A stretch of DNA of 64,000 nt from JAMZMI01 sp963848175 (GTDB taxonomy: Bacteria > Bacteroidota > Bacteroidia > Cytophagales > Cyclobacteriaceae): NCBI GenBank assembly GCA_963848175.1, contig CAWKCO010000012.1, positions 682,001 through 746,000 of the forward strand. Direction: 5' to 3'. The position numbers and the translations under genes are program-made. The notes beneath the pieces are model-generated. The model was not told the origin of the DNA and ran no database searches. It saw only the letters and a program-made list of their open reading frames with translations. Shown here in pieces: positions 30,458 through 40,153 of the stretch; position 1 is the stretch's first letter, and each line of letters starts with the position of its first letter.

Positions 30458-32302
30458 TTGCAAACATCTTATTAAAACAGCCCTGATAATTTTTATCGGG
30501 GCTTTTGTTTTTAGGTGCAGTGCGCCAGTTTCCAACAACGAAAAGTCTTTGACCAACCAGATTGACACCATGAGCACCCGTCCGGTTATCTATCAAATTT
30601 TCACTCGCCTCTTTGGCAACACCAATACCAACACCAAACCATGGGGCAGCCTCGAAGAAAACGGAGTTGGTACTTTCAATCAAATAAACAAAAGAGCACT
30701 TAAGGAAATCAAAGCCTTGGGCATCACTCATGTGTGGTACACCGGAGTGATAGAGCATGGCGTGCTTACGGACTATACAGACTATGGTATACCACTAGAT
30801 GAAGCCGACGTGGTGAAGGGTCGTGCAGGATCTCCGTATGCTATCAAGGATTACTATGATGTAAATCCTGATCTGGCAGATGAGGTGGACAATAGAATGG
30901 AAGAGTTTGAAAGCCTAATCAAGCGTACTAAGAAGCAAGGAATGAAGGTAATCATTGATTTCGTTCCAAACCATGTAGCTAGAAACTATGCTTCTGACGT
31001 CAAACCTACAGGTGTTGAAGACTTTGGTGCTACCGACAATACAGCAGTGGCCTTTGCCCCAAATAACAATTTCTATTATATCCCAAAACAGGCATTTGTA
31101 GTTCCGGCGGAGTACCAATCCATTCCTGAAATTGACTTTCCCAATAAAGACGGTTTTTTCAAAGAATATCCGGCCAAAGCCACAGGTAATGACGTTTTTT
31201 CAGCTACTCCATCAATCAACGATTGGTTTGAGACGGTAAAACTTAACTATGGAGTAGACTACCTCAACGGACGCAGCACACACTTTGACCCTATTCCTGA
31301 TACTTGGTTAAAGATGCGGGACATTTTGCTCTTTTGGGTCAGAGAAAAAAGTGGATGGCTTCCGATGTGACATGGCCGAGATGGTACCTGTAGAGTTTTG
31401 GCATTGGGTCACTAAAGAGGTGAAGAGCCGAATACCCTGATATCATTTTCATTGCGGAAATTTACAATCCTGCATGAATTATCGCAACTATATCCATCAA
31501 GGTGGATTTGACTATCTGTATGATAAAGTGGAACTGTATGATTGTCTAAAGAATATAATTCGCAACCTGCACGGAACGGATCACCTTACGGAAGTATGGC
31601 AGAGACAAGACGGAATCGTGGATCACATGTTGCGCTTTCTTGAAAATCACGATGAACAGCGCATCGCATCTCCTGATTTTGCTGGAGATATGATGAAAGG
31701 TATACCTATGATGGCGGCTACAGCCCTGATGCACAAAGGGCCTGTGATGATGTATTTTGGTCAGGAAGTGGGCGAACCAGCCAAAGGTGCGAGTGGATTC
31801 TCTGGGGATGATGGACGTTCAGACTATTTTTGATTATTGGCATGTTCCAGAACATATCAAATGGATGAATGAGGGTAAGTTTGACGGAGGGTTATTGTCG
31901 GAAGAGCAGAAAGCCCTGCGCTTACAGTACGCCGAAATACTCAAAGCTTGCAACGAAATTGAAGCTTTTAGAGAAGGCCAGTTCTATGATTTGCACTATT
32001 ACAACCGCAATGAGCAATATCAAGGCTATAGCGATAAACTGTATGTATTTGTTCGCCATACGGCAAATCAAGTAATGCTCGTGGCGATAAACCTTGGAAA
32101 CCAAAACGAAAAAGCCAGCATCAAAATACCTGAAATGGCATGGGGTCAATTTGGATTGAACAGCGCTAAAATCAAAATGATCGCTAAAAAGAGTACTACC
32201 ATCAACAAGGCTGCTACTTTCGACTATAAAGGCGAATCACCTTTAACATTGAGCCTGAAGCCGTATTCTTACCAAATAGTAGAATTGACAGAAGTAAAAT
32301 AA
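30450..32302 (+). pseudogene. GH13 alpha-amylase family lipoprotein, several frameshifts
   Basis: ATG at 30450 overlaps the aldolase end by eight bases and gives a lipoprotein signal (LIKTALIIFIGAFVFRC). The GH13 barrel follows: PVIYQIFTRLFGNTN, VIIDFVPNHVARNY, then in another frame VDGFRCDMAEMVP (nucleophile Asp) and IFIAEIYNPA (acid/base Glu), then LENHDEQRIASPDF (stabilising Asp). Shifts occur near 31345 (A-run), 31436, 31475 and 31812; each is repaired by one base. The C-terminal beta domain ends YSYQIVELTEVK. Expected role: periplasmic or surface alpha-glucan hydrolysis. Confidence 0.75.
30480..30515 (+). terminator. Terminator-like hairpin for fbaA, inside the amylase signal sequence
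   Basis: GCCCTGATAA (30480-30489) can pair with TTATCGGGGC (30492-30501) with one wobble, followed by TTTTGTTTTT. It lies 23 bases after the aldolase stop, but also within the codons of the amylase lipoprotein signal peptide. Confidence 0.65.
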
Positions 32303-32304
32303 TC

Positions 32305-33686
32305 TTGCAAAAATCATTTGCATCTTATGGAATCGTGTATCAAATCTTTGTTCAATCCTTTGCCGATTCGAATGGAGATGGCATTGGTGACATCAATGGG
32401 ATGATTGAGAAACTCGCTTATTTAAAAACTTGGGGGTAAACGCACTGTGGCTCACACCTATTCACCCCTCTCCTTCTTATCACAAATACGACGTTACCAA
32501 TTATTATGATGTAGATCCCGATTTTGGAACCCTTGCTGATTTCAAAAACCTAATCCATCAAGCCCATAAAGGTGGAATTAAGATCATCATGGATTTGGTG
32601 ATCAATCATTGCTCTGAGCAGCACCCGTGGTTTCTCGAAGCACAAAATAAGAAAAGTCCCTATCGAGATTTTTTCACTTGGAAAACTTTAGAAGAAATAG
32701 CAGAATCTGGAGAACTAACAAAAGAAGCTACAGGGGATAGCGACAATAGAATCCTTTGGAATGAAGTTGCTGGACAGGATGAGCGCTACTATTCTTTTTT
32801 CTGGAAAGGAATGCCCGACCTCAATTACGATCATGCTGAGGTACGCTCTGAGGTAATGAAAATTGGTAAATATTGGTTGCAAGAAATTGGTGTGGATGGA
32901 TTTAGGCTTGATGCCGCCAAGCACATTTACCCCGATGATCGCGTAGATGATACTGTGGCATTTTTGGAGTGATTTCAAGCATGAAATGCTTAGGTCTAAA
33001 TCCTGAGGCAATTTTGATTGGTGAAGTTTGGTCTGACGTAAACACTCAAGCAGCTTTTGCTTCGGGCTTCACAGGGCTCTTCAACTTTGATCTCTCCTAC
33101 TCCATTTTGGAATCTGTAAAACGGGGACATATCGTGAAAGCCAACACCTTCAAAAACGCTTGGAAAGTAGAAGAACGTGGCAGCCCTGTAGACATCTTTC
33201 TGGAAAGTGCTATGTCTTTTGCTTCATCCAATAGCGATTTTCACCATTGTACTTTTCTTTCCAATCATGACCAAACGCGTGTCATGTCTTTTCTGGGAAA
33301 CAACAAAGCGAAATCGAAGCTGGCAGCCAGTATTCTCCTGACCCTACCAGGAACTCCATTTATCTACTACGGCGAAGAACTGGGCATGCGTGGTCGCAAA
33401 CCTGATGAGTATCTAAGAGAGCCTATGCCTTGGGCGGATGATTACCAAACGCACTGGATCGATCCGAAATACAGTAAAAAGGGAAACGTTCAATCGTTGA
33501 CTCGGCAAATGAAGGAAAGTGACTCTCTATGGCATCATTACCAGACAGCTATTACAACTTAGGAATACGTATCCGACACTCTCCTTTGGAAGCATTGAAC
33601 GTGTTGATTTGAACGACAATGAGCTTTTGGCTTACAAAAGATCTTTGGGAGGGGTAACATATACTTGTCATACACAACTTGAGTAA
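32305..33686 (+). pseudogene. GH13 alpha-glucosidase/amylase, several frameshifts
   Basis: Begins two bases after the previous gene with a TTG, giving SYGIVYQIFVQSFADSNGDG. GH13 motifs are spread over four frames: GVNALWLTPIHPSPSYHKYD, DLVINHCSEQHPW, VDGFRLDAAKHIYP (nucleophile), AILIGEVWSD (acid/base) and FLSNHDQTRVMSFLG (stabiliser). They end GTPFIYYGEELGMRGRKPDE. The motifs fit the oligo-1,6-glucosidase/alpha-glucosidase branch. Shifts lie near 32435, 32965, 33000 and 33560. There is no signal peptide, so the enzyme would be cytoplasmic and would act on imported maltodextrins. Confidence 0.72.
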
Positions 33687-34088
33687 GCATTGTAAATCAA
33701 TCGACACTTCTAAAGAATTGGGGAGTGAGATATTTACAGCTCGAATCGAAAAAAATCAGAATCAACAAAGGCTTTCCAAGCACATGAAAGCAAATTCTAC
33801 ATCACATCGGCTAGCACCATTTGAACAATCGCTGTATTTCGGATTAGACTCTAATAAACCACTTTTCTCTTCTGAAGAAAAAGCATTCTACAATGATTGT
33901 GGAAATACCTCCACACAAGTCACACATTCTCCACACTAGATAAGCCCAAAAAGCCATCAATTGCCTTTCCTAGGCATGGCATAGTTTTTTCACTTCGTTT
34001 AGCAGAATTTCAAAAATTCTGGGTGCGTTTTGAAAGTATTCGCTTCCTGAAAAGTTTATTAAGATTAGGAATTATAAAATATTGAAAC
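33687..34088. other. Intergenic region
   Basis: About 400 bases between the GH13 gene and Dps. An 86-codon frame starting at 33679 shows no signal peptide, domain or conserved character and is probably chance. No hairpin with a T-run or RNA gene was recognised. Confidence 0.4.
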
Positions 34089-34589
34089 ATGGAAATGACT
34101 GAAGAAAAGACAAGAAAGAGAAGTTTCATTAAATTAGGATATTCAGCACTAGAGACTCTAGAAATAGTAAATGCTATGAATCAGCTGCTAGCAGACTATA
34201 GTATGCACTATCAAAAATTAAGAAATTTTCATTGGAACGTAAAAGGAGCTGACTTCTTTGATGTTCATGAAAAATTTGAAGATCAATACAATGATGCTAA
34301 AGTAGCTGTGGACGATATCGCTGAGCGAATCAGGGTATTTGGACAAACGCCATACAGTAATATGAGTGACTATCTAGAGCACTCAAATGTAAAGGAGTCG
34401 CCAAGTGATTTGACCGCAATGGAAATGGTCAAAGAAATCATTCAGGACTATGAAATTTTAATAGAGTCACTATACAATACTGTGGACGTATCAATTGAAC
34501 ATGGAGATGGCGGTACGGAAGATTTAGCCAAAGGTCTTGTAAAGAAACTTGAAAAAAATCACTGGATGATGACTGCTTTTGTAGCCTAA
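34089..34589 (+). CDS. dps: Dps-family ferritin-like DNA protection protein
   Basis: 166 residues of a four-helix-bundle Dps/miniferritin. The inter-subunit ferroxidase ligands are visible: His in RNFHWNVKG and the Asp/Glu pair in FFDVHEKFEDQYND, plus the DDIAERIRVFG helix. It would form a 12-mer shell that oxidises Fe(II) with peroxide and protects DNA in stationary phase or stress. The N-terminal 20 residues are basic (KTRKRSF), which may help DNA contact. It is followed by the YtxH gene in the same direction. Confidence 0.9.
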   Translation: MEMTEEKTRKRSFIKLGYSALETLEIVNAMNQLLADYSMHYQKLRNFHWNVKGADFFDVHEKFEDQYNDAKVAVDDIAERIRVFGQTPYSNMSDYLEHSNVKESPSDLTAMEMVKEIIQDYEILIESLYNTVDVSIEHGDGGTEDLAKGLVKKLEKNHWMMTAFVA

Positions 34590-34698
34590 TTCTCCATAGT
34601 CCGTATATGACTAATAACTAAAGGAATGGCAACATTATTCATTTCAAAACAAACGGATAGAGACACTATCCTGCATTATTAACTTAAATATCAATAAC

Positions 34699-34944
34699 AT
34701 GAAATCATTACTCGCATTTGTATCAGGAGCACTCGTAGGAGGAATTATAGCACTTTCTTATTCACCTAAAAGTGGTAAGCAAAATAGAAAATTGGCTCAA
34801 AAGGAATTCAACAAAAAAATCAATAAGTTGGAAGCCAATCTGAAAAAACAGTCAAAAAGCTTACAATCAGGCATTCATGACACGATTGATGAAATAGCTG
34901 TGAAAGGTAAAACTGCCGTTAACAACATAATTCTGATAAAGTGA
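34699..34944 (+). CDS. YtxH-like small membrane-anchored protein
   Basis: 81 residues: one N-terminal membrane helix with a glycine pattern (AFVSGALVGGIIALSYSPKSG) followed by a Lys-rich helix that reads as a coiled coil. This is the YtxH-domain pattern, often found with general-stress genes such as dps. It is 109 bases downstream of dps and could share a stress regulon. Its biochemical function is not known. Confidence 0.75.
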   Translation: MKSLLAFVSGALVGGIIALSYSPKSGKQNRKLAQKEFNKKINKLEANLKKQSKSLQSGIHDTIDEIAVKGKTAVNNIILIK

Positions 34945-34973
34945 AAGCATAAGAATAGCATTTCTTCATGTCT

Positions 34974-35011
34974 AACTCCCTTTTACACTTGATGTAATTG
35001 GGAGTTTTTTT
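34974..35011 (+). terminator. Rho-independent terminator after the YtxH gene
   Basis: AACTCCC (34974-34980) pairs with GGGAGTT (35000-35006), with an inner TTACA/TGTAA pairing, and is followed by a T-run to 35011. Confidence 0.8.
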
Positions 35012-35285
35012 GTTTAGCATCAACGACACAAAATGAATTTGGCAGATTCGCATACCACCTATTCTTCCCCATCAAATCACATCATTCAAATTTTTCTTGA
35101 TTCCTGTTGAGCCATTGGGGATCAAGTCTATTGACCTTAAACAAGAAGTAATAGGATAATTTTTTGCTCACATTTAACTGAACTTGCGTCAAAAGAAAAG
35201 AATATTCCTTATATTGATGCCTCAGTTCTAATTCAAAAAGTTTAGAAGCGGAATTACCCTAATGCCAGATTCAAATAAATGCCCC

Positions 35286-35316
35286 TACCCGATATACACA
35301 TGTCGGGTATTTTTTT
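35286..35316 (+). terminator. Orphan rho-independent terminator
   Basis: TACCCGA (35286-35292) pairs with TCGGGTA (35303-35309), followed by seven T. No gene ends just upstream; the stretch 35012-35285 has no credible coding frame. A short non-coding transcript is one explanation, a decayed gene another. Confidence 0.65.
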
Positions 35317-35467
35317 GTTCTCGTATGTCATCAACACAGGGTCAAGGACCATATATTAAAATAGAAGCCTCTACCTTTGCCTCACTGAATTGCCTATTTG
35401 CAAACTCTATGCAGATATAAACCGTACACGCTCCCTTTGAGCTCATTCGCACACAAAACAATAAGCT

Positions 35468-36611
35468 ATGAAATTCGGAACTAAAGCCATACATGCAGGC
35501 CAACACCCTGACCCCACCACAGGTGCTATTATGACGCCTATATATCAAACCTCCACTTTTGCGCAGAGCTCACCCGGCAAGCACAAAGGATACGAATATG
35601 CCCGCACACAAAATCCTACACGCACGGCATTGGAGGCCAACCTTGCGGCTTTGGAAAATGCAAAATTCGGAAGGTGCTATGCCTCCGGCCTTGCGGCCAC
35701 TGATGCCATCTTAAAGATGTTTGAGCCCGGCGATGAGATCATCAGTACCAACGACCTTTACGGTGGCACTTTCCGGCATTTTCACGAAAGTGTACGAAAA
35801 ATTCGGCCTCAAATTCAAGTTTGTGGATATGCAAGACGTGGAGGCGGTGAAAGATGCCATAACGTCTAAAACTAAAATGGTGTGGGTAGAAACGCCTACC
35901 AACCCGATGATGAATATTATTGACATCAAAGCGGTGGTATCTCTGGCTAAAGCTACCAAAGCTATCACAGTCGTGGACAATACTTTTGCCAGTCCATACC
36001 TACAAAATCCAATAGACTTGGGAGCAGAAATGGTGATGCACTCCGCTACAAAATACATCTGCGGGCACTCCGATGTGATCATGGGATTTGTGGCTACCAA
36101 TGACCCAGCTTTAGAAGAAAAACTGGCTTTCATTCAAAATGCCAGTGGAGCTGTACCCGGCCCTCAAGATTGCTTTCTGGCACTACGAGGCATCAAAACA
36201 CTCCATCTGAGAATGGATAGACACTGCAAAAACGGCGAACTCATAGCCAACTACCTACAAAGCCATAAAAAAGTGGAAAAGGTGTATTGGCCTGGGTTTG
36301 AGCATCACCCTAATCACGCAGTAGCAAAAGCTCAAATGCGCAACTATGGCGGAATGCTCTCTTTCAAACTGAAAAACGACAGTCAGGAAGCGGCTTTTCG
36401 GGTGTTGGAGCGATTACAAATTTTTACGCTAGCAGAATCTTTGGGAGGCGTAGAGTCTCTTGCCGGACATCCTGCCAGCATGACGCATGCAAGTATCCCA
36501 AGAGAGCAAAGACTTGCGGGAGGGCTCACAGATTCTTTGATCCGACTATCTGTGGGCATTGAAGATCACGAAGATCTTGTGGCCGATCTTGACCAGGCGA
36601 TAGGTTCCTAA
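35468..36611 (+). pseudogene. Cystathionine gamma-synthase/lyase-type PLP enzyme, one frameshift
   Basis: A trans-sulfuration enzyme of about 380 residues read in two frames. It starts MKFGTKAIHAGQHPDPTTGA; YARTQNPTRTALE, the phosphate-binding ASGLAATDAI, and the PLP lysine in MHSATKYICGHSDV (codon 36051-36053) are all present, as is the C-terminal SLGGVESLAGHPASMTHAS. One extra base near 35780 separates TNDLYGGTFR from IFTKVYEKFGLKF. MetB, MccB and lyase activities cannot be separated by eye. Probably functional if the shift is a sequencing error. Confidence 0.82.
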
Positions 36612-36623
36612 AATCCTGCTAGT

Positions 36624-36655
36624 GACAGACTGCTTCAAGTAGCCTGTCTCTTTTT
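36624..36655 (+). terminator. Probable terminator after the PLP enzyme gene
   Basis: GACAG (36624-36628) pairs with CTGTC (36644-36648), with inner CT/AG and CTT/AG pairings, followed by a T-rich run to 36655. Confidence 0.55.
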
Positions 36656-36766
36656 GACAAATCTCTGGAATTCAAATGACGCCCTGATCAAACTATTGAA
36701 TACACCACAGTGTGTTGCCACTGACAATACTACCTCCATAGGCCATAACTTTGAAACAAAAACGCA

Positions 36767-37537
36767 ATGAAAAATCTCGTCTTCTTACTCAGTACTGCTT
36801 TGATGATAGCCTGTGGAGGCACTAAACCAGATCAAAGCACTGCTGAAAAGCCAACGGCAGTAGACCAATATTCCCACCATATTCCGCAGATCACCAAAGT
36901 GTTTAAGGCGCATGGTGGCTATGCCAGCTGGTCTAAACTCAAAATGCTCTCCTACCAAATGAATGGCACCAAAACGCTCACAGACTTGCAAAACAGGTAT
37001 ACAAGGATGGAATCGGAAAACCAGACTGTAGGATTTGATGGAAAAAACGTTTGGATGTATCCCGCAAGCGAAGATGTGGCTCAACAGCGAATGCGCTACA
37101 ATCTGATGTTTTATTTCTATGCTTTTCCCTTCATAGTAGGCGATCCCGGAGTAAACTATGAGGCATTAGCACCTATTGAGCTGCAAGGTGCTAGCTACGA
37201 TGCTGTAAAGATTACTTTTGACAGTGGCGTAGGCAATGCGCCTAACGATTCTTATATCATCTGCTCTGACCCTGCAACCGGCCGCATGCACTGGCTATTG
37301 TACACCGCCACTTTTGGTGGGGAGGCCAAAGAGCAATATAACCTGATCAGGTACAAGGACTGGGCAAAGCAAGGTGATGTGCTACTTCCTACCTCACTGC
37401 AATGGTACCAATATGAAGATGGCGTAGTGGGTGAACCACGAGGAGAGGCGCGTCGCTTTGAAAATATTCAGGTCTCTGAAGAGACTCCTTCTATGGATTT
37501 GTTTGAAGCACCTGAGGGTGCGGCTATCGCCGAGTGA
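36767..37537 (+). CDS. DUF6503 family lipoprotein
   Basis: 256 residues with a lipobox (LMIACGG). The mature domain begins with KVFKAHGGYASWSKLKMLSY and holds MESENQTVGFDGKNVWMYP and NLMFYFYAFPFIVGDPGVNY, the layout of the DUF6503 family, a LolA-like beta structure that may bind lipid. Role in the envelope is unknown. It stands alone, convergent with the DUF6807 gene. Confidence 0.7.
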   Translation: MKNLVFLLSTALMIACGGTKPDQSTAEKPTAVDQYSHHIPQITKVFKAHGGYASWSKLKMLSYQMNGTKTLTDLQNRYTRMESENQTVGFDGKNVWMYPASEDVAQQRMRYNLMFYFYAFPFIVGDPGVNYEALAPIELQGASYDAVKITFDSGVGNAPNDSYIICSDPATGRMHWLLYTATFGGEAKEQYNLIRYKDWAKQGDVLLPTSLQWYQYEDGVVGEPRGEARRFENIQVSEETPSMDLFEAPEGAAIAE

Positions 37538-37594
37538 ATAGGAAACGCTCTAATAGGCATTATAGTCAATTCATTGCAGATGTCAAATGACCAA

Positions 37595-38467
37595 CTATTT
37601 TTTTTCATATTGGCTATGTATGGATGAAATTTCTGATGGTTTTAATCCATTATGGACAAGTATGCGATAACGCAATATGGTGGGTTCCACATCTGAAAGA
37701 ATAACCGCCTGAGAACCCGGATATGGGTATACTGCATTTTGCATACTCCCTGTTGAGCGTAAAATCCATGGGTTTGGATAACCTGGATTTTGCGGATGAC
37801 TCAGCACTGTTATTCCTGCTCTTGAGCCCTCACGCCCCAAAGACCCAGTCATATCCATCCAACCCCCTGCTTCGATGGGCAGGTTTTGAGGCTTTACTGA
37901 TCCAATAGCACTTGTAAAGATGATATCCTCCACTAACCGAATCCTAGGCGAAAAACCTCCATATCCCTTTTCATCTTCTGACCCACCTATTCGCATATTG
38001 GGTTCCTTCGCAAGCAAAGCTATTTCTACATCTATTTGTCGAAAGTGATTATTAGTCGGATAGACAGTGATGGTCGTATATTCCGATACCAGAGGCTTCT
38101 TCTCACCATTTTCATCCAACCACAAAGGGGACTTCCAAATCACATTAGCTTTGATACTTTTTCCTCCTTTCTTCTTCAGTTCTTTGACAAAAAGTACTTC
38201 CCATTTAAAATCTTCTATTTTCCATGCATCGCCGATCCGTTTGTCTCCTACATACAATTGATGCCAAGCCCAGAAAATACCCCGATGATGAGGATGGTCT
38301 ACGGGGAAGTCTTCCGTCAGGATTTGACCGTCCAAAGCATATAGAGGATGAATATAATTTGATCGTTTGTACTTACTATTCAGCTCTTTGGTGGCAGTTT
38401 GGTAAAACAATACACTGTCCTCACCTTCTTTGAAAAGCACCCCACTCTCTTGAATCTCAAGGCTCAC
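37595..38467 (-). CDS. DUF6807 (PmoA-like) family protein, N-terminus uncertain
   Basis: 290 residues from GTG at 38467. The conserved core is clear: SNYIHPLYALDGQILTEDFP then DHPHHRGIFWAWHQ, and GGWMDMTGSLGREGSRAGIT. The reading frame stays open about 150 bases upstream with no ATG (sequence like IISFFSASSNGDFAIALSQN), so the true start or signal peptide may be lost to a frameshift or use an unusual codon. Family members occur in carbohydrate-use regions of Bacteroidota; activity unknown. Confidence 0.7.
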   Translation of the reverse strand: MSLEIQESGVLFKEGEDSVLFYQTATKELNSKYKRSNYIHPLYALDGQILTEDFPVDHPHHRGIFWAWHQLYVGDKRIGDAWKIEDFKWEVLFVKELKKKGGKSIKANVIWKSPLWLDENGEKKPLVSEYTTITVYPTNNHFRQIDVEIALLAKEPNMRIGGSEDEKGYGGFSPRIRLVEDIIFTSAIGSVKPQNLPIEAGGWMDMTGSLGREGSRAGITVLSHPQNPGYPNPWILRSTGSMQNAVYPYPGSQAVILSDVEPTILRYRILVHNGLKPSEISSIHSQYEKK

Positions 38468-38774
38468 ATTTTGGGACAGGGCAATGGCAAAATCTCCATT
38501 GGAAGATGCGGAAAAGAAGGAAATAATTGGAGTAGGTTCAGGATGATCAGCTAAAGTTGCTGAGCTTTCATGACTACTGTTGAATCCGCTAGAAATTGAA
38601 ATTATATGACCCTTTTTTTAATCCTTTGATTTTGCAAACTAATTCCCTGATAAACATTTAAGTGTTGGCACAGAGTTATTGATATACAGCCGAAAGTGAT
38701 GTTTCTGACATTTCCTGAAACAAGTGACTGCTTTTTGCAGTACCCTATAGTGTATACTTAAACTAAAATACCCT

Positions 38775-39002
38775 ATGACACTTATAGAAGACCTTACTAA
38801 AAAGTCCAAAGAAGAACTTGCATCGAGGGTTAAAGATCTTGAATCGTTCATTGCGAAGAAGGGAATAGGATCCAAATATGTATCTAAAGTAGAGAAGATT
38901 CAGCGCCGAGCCAACATCGCACTGTTTTTTGGTGCGATTACGGCAGTAGCTGGCATTGTCGCATGGATGGCTATCAACTCCAATGACGAAGATGAGGATT
39001 AA
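38775..39002 (+). CDS. Small single-pass membrane protein
   Basis: 75 residues: an N-terminal charged helix (KKSKEELASRVKDLESFIAKK), a basic patch, one membrane helix (ANIALFFGAITAVAGIVAWMAI), and a short acidic tail (NDEDED). Not recognised. The clean topology and ATG start favour a real gene. It precedes azurin by 174 bases. Confidence 0.6.
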   Translation: MTLIEDLTKKSKEELASRVKDLESFIAKKGIGSKYVSKVEKIQRRANIALFFGAITAVAGIVAWMAINSNDEDED

Positions 39003-39176
39003 ATCCTTTGTTTCTTAGAAGCTTTTCAGTCGCATTGCAAATGCGACCGAGAGCATATGCATTATTAACCAAAAGAACTTTTAAGAAGGTTAATAGCACG
39101 TCTGGAAAAAGCTTGAGTTAAGTCATTTTCCCAGTCCGTTCAAACCTTTAATCTTGAGGCATTCAAAAAATATGTT

Positions 39177-39701
39177 ATGAAGAAAGTAAGAATTTATTTG
39201 ATATCACTTTCAGCAGTTTTTGCATTGTACTCATGTGGTGGTGCTCCGAAGCAATCAGAAGAATCCACAAAAGTTAAAAATACACCCGAAAAAGCGCCAG
39301 TGGATGAGGCTGTGCCATCCTCAGTATCCTTAACCATAGAGGGGAATGACCAAATGAAGTACAACAAGGATGAATTGAGCGTGGTGGAGGGACAGCAAGT
39401 CACTTTAACGTTGAAACATGTAGGCAAAATGTCGAAGGATGTAATGGGGCATAATTGGGTATTACTGACACTGGGCACAGATATTCCTGCATTTGGAAAG
39501 GCTGCCGCCAGTGCTAAGAAGAATGATTATATCCCACAGGACAAAGTAGATCAGGTAATCGCCCATACCAAAACAATTGGCGGTGGAGAAGAGACGTCCA
39601 TCACATTTGTCGCCCCAAAGCGTGGATATTACACGTTCATTTGTAGTTTTCCCGGGCATTACAGTGTCATGCAAGGTTCATTTGTCGTAGAACCCAAGTA
39701 A
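39177..39701 (+). CDS. azu: Azurin (type 1 copper protein), lipoprotein form
   Basis: 174 residues with a lipobox (LYSCGG) and a charged linker, then a cupredoxin domain. The copper ligands of azurin are all visible: His in VMGHNWVL, then Cys, His and Met in FICSFPGHYSVMQG. It would carry single electrons in the periplasm, anchored to a membrane, for example from a cytochrome bc-type complex to a terminal oxidase. Its partners are not in the window. Confidence 0.9.
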   Translation: MKKVRIYLISLSAVFALYSCGGAPKQSEESTKVKNTPEKAPVDEAVPSSVSLTIEGNDQMKYNKDELSVVEGQQVTLTLKHVGKMSKDVMGHNWVLLTLGTDIPAFGKAAASAKKNDYIPQDKVDQVIAHTKTIGGGEETSITFVAPKRGYYTFICSFPGHYSVMQGSFVVEPK

Positions 39702-39754
39702 GCATCGCAAATCTTATTGAAGTCCATTTTCCTGATGCGCATCATACTATTACT

Positions 39755-39821
39755 GGGGGTTTGGGGGTTTGGGTTTTTGGTTTTTTGGGTTTTTGGGTTT
39801 TTGGGTTTTTGGGTTTTTGGG
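39755..39821 (+). repeat. GGGTTTTT tandem repeat, potential G-quadruplex
   Basis: G-runs begin with two of five bases (39755, 39763) and continue as GGG every eight bases (39787, 39795, 39803, 39811, 39819), separated by T5. The plus strand could fold into a G-quadruplex. Confidence 0.8.
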
Positions 39822-39859
39822 AAATTAAGATTTTTGATTTGGTAAAATGTGTTAAGGGT

Positions 39860-39973
39860 CACCTTTTTTGTACTCGCTTGCACCTTTTTGGTTCGGGTGG
39901 CCTTTTTACTGCGACGTTGCACCTATTTGGCCCGACGTTGCACCTTTTTGCTCCGGCTTTGCACCTATTAAGT
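39860..39973. repeat. 21-bp degenerate tandem repeat
   Basis: Six units begin near 39860, 39881, 39900, 39920, 39941 and 39962, with a core like GCACCTTTTTGG followed by a variable GC-rich part and GTT. The period is about 21 bases. On the minus strand one frame reads as a degenerate KKVQRRA heptad repeat, but it lacks a convincing start and is probably not a gene. Confidence 0.65.
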
Positions 39974-39975
39974 AG

Positions 39976-40057
39976 GTAGGGGTACTTCGGAGGTGGAGGG
40001 GGGTACTTCGGAAGTACCCCTACCCACTTCCGATGTGGGTAAACGGCGTTTAAACGC
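39976..40057. repeat. Nested palindromes
   Basis: Arms of 13 bases (39976-39988 with 40011-40023) can pair, and a tighter hairpin (40000-40009 with 40011-40020, one base between) competes with them. CCCAC/GTGGG (40023-40039) and a perfect 12-base palindrome GCGTTTAAACGC (40046-40057) follow. There is no T-run typical of a terminator. Confidence 0.7.
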
Positions 40058-40153
40058 GGTTTTTAGTTTTTCTGAGTAAGGGCTTGGGAGATGAGAAAAG
40101 GGGGTTCTAGATACCTTTTGGTAAGTGTGGGGGTTGGTGAAGCTAAAAGCCTG

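Noticed and set aside
33679..33939. Plus-strand frame of 86 codons after the second GH13 gene
   Set aside because: Starts at the end of the GH13 gene with a poor start codon and has no recognisable character.
39659..39922. Minus-strand frame of 87 codons over the G/T-rich tract
   Set aside because: Its composition simply reflects the tandem repeats (KNPKTQK, KKVQ) and it overlaps the end of azurin; no start signal or family.
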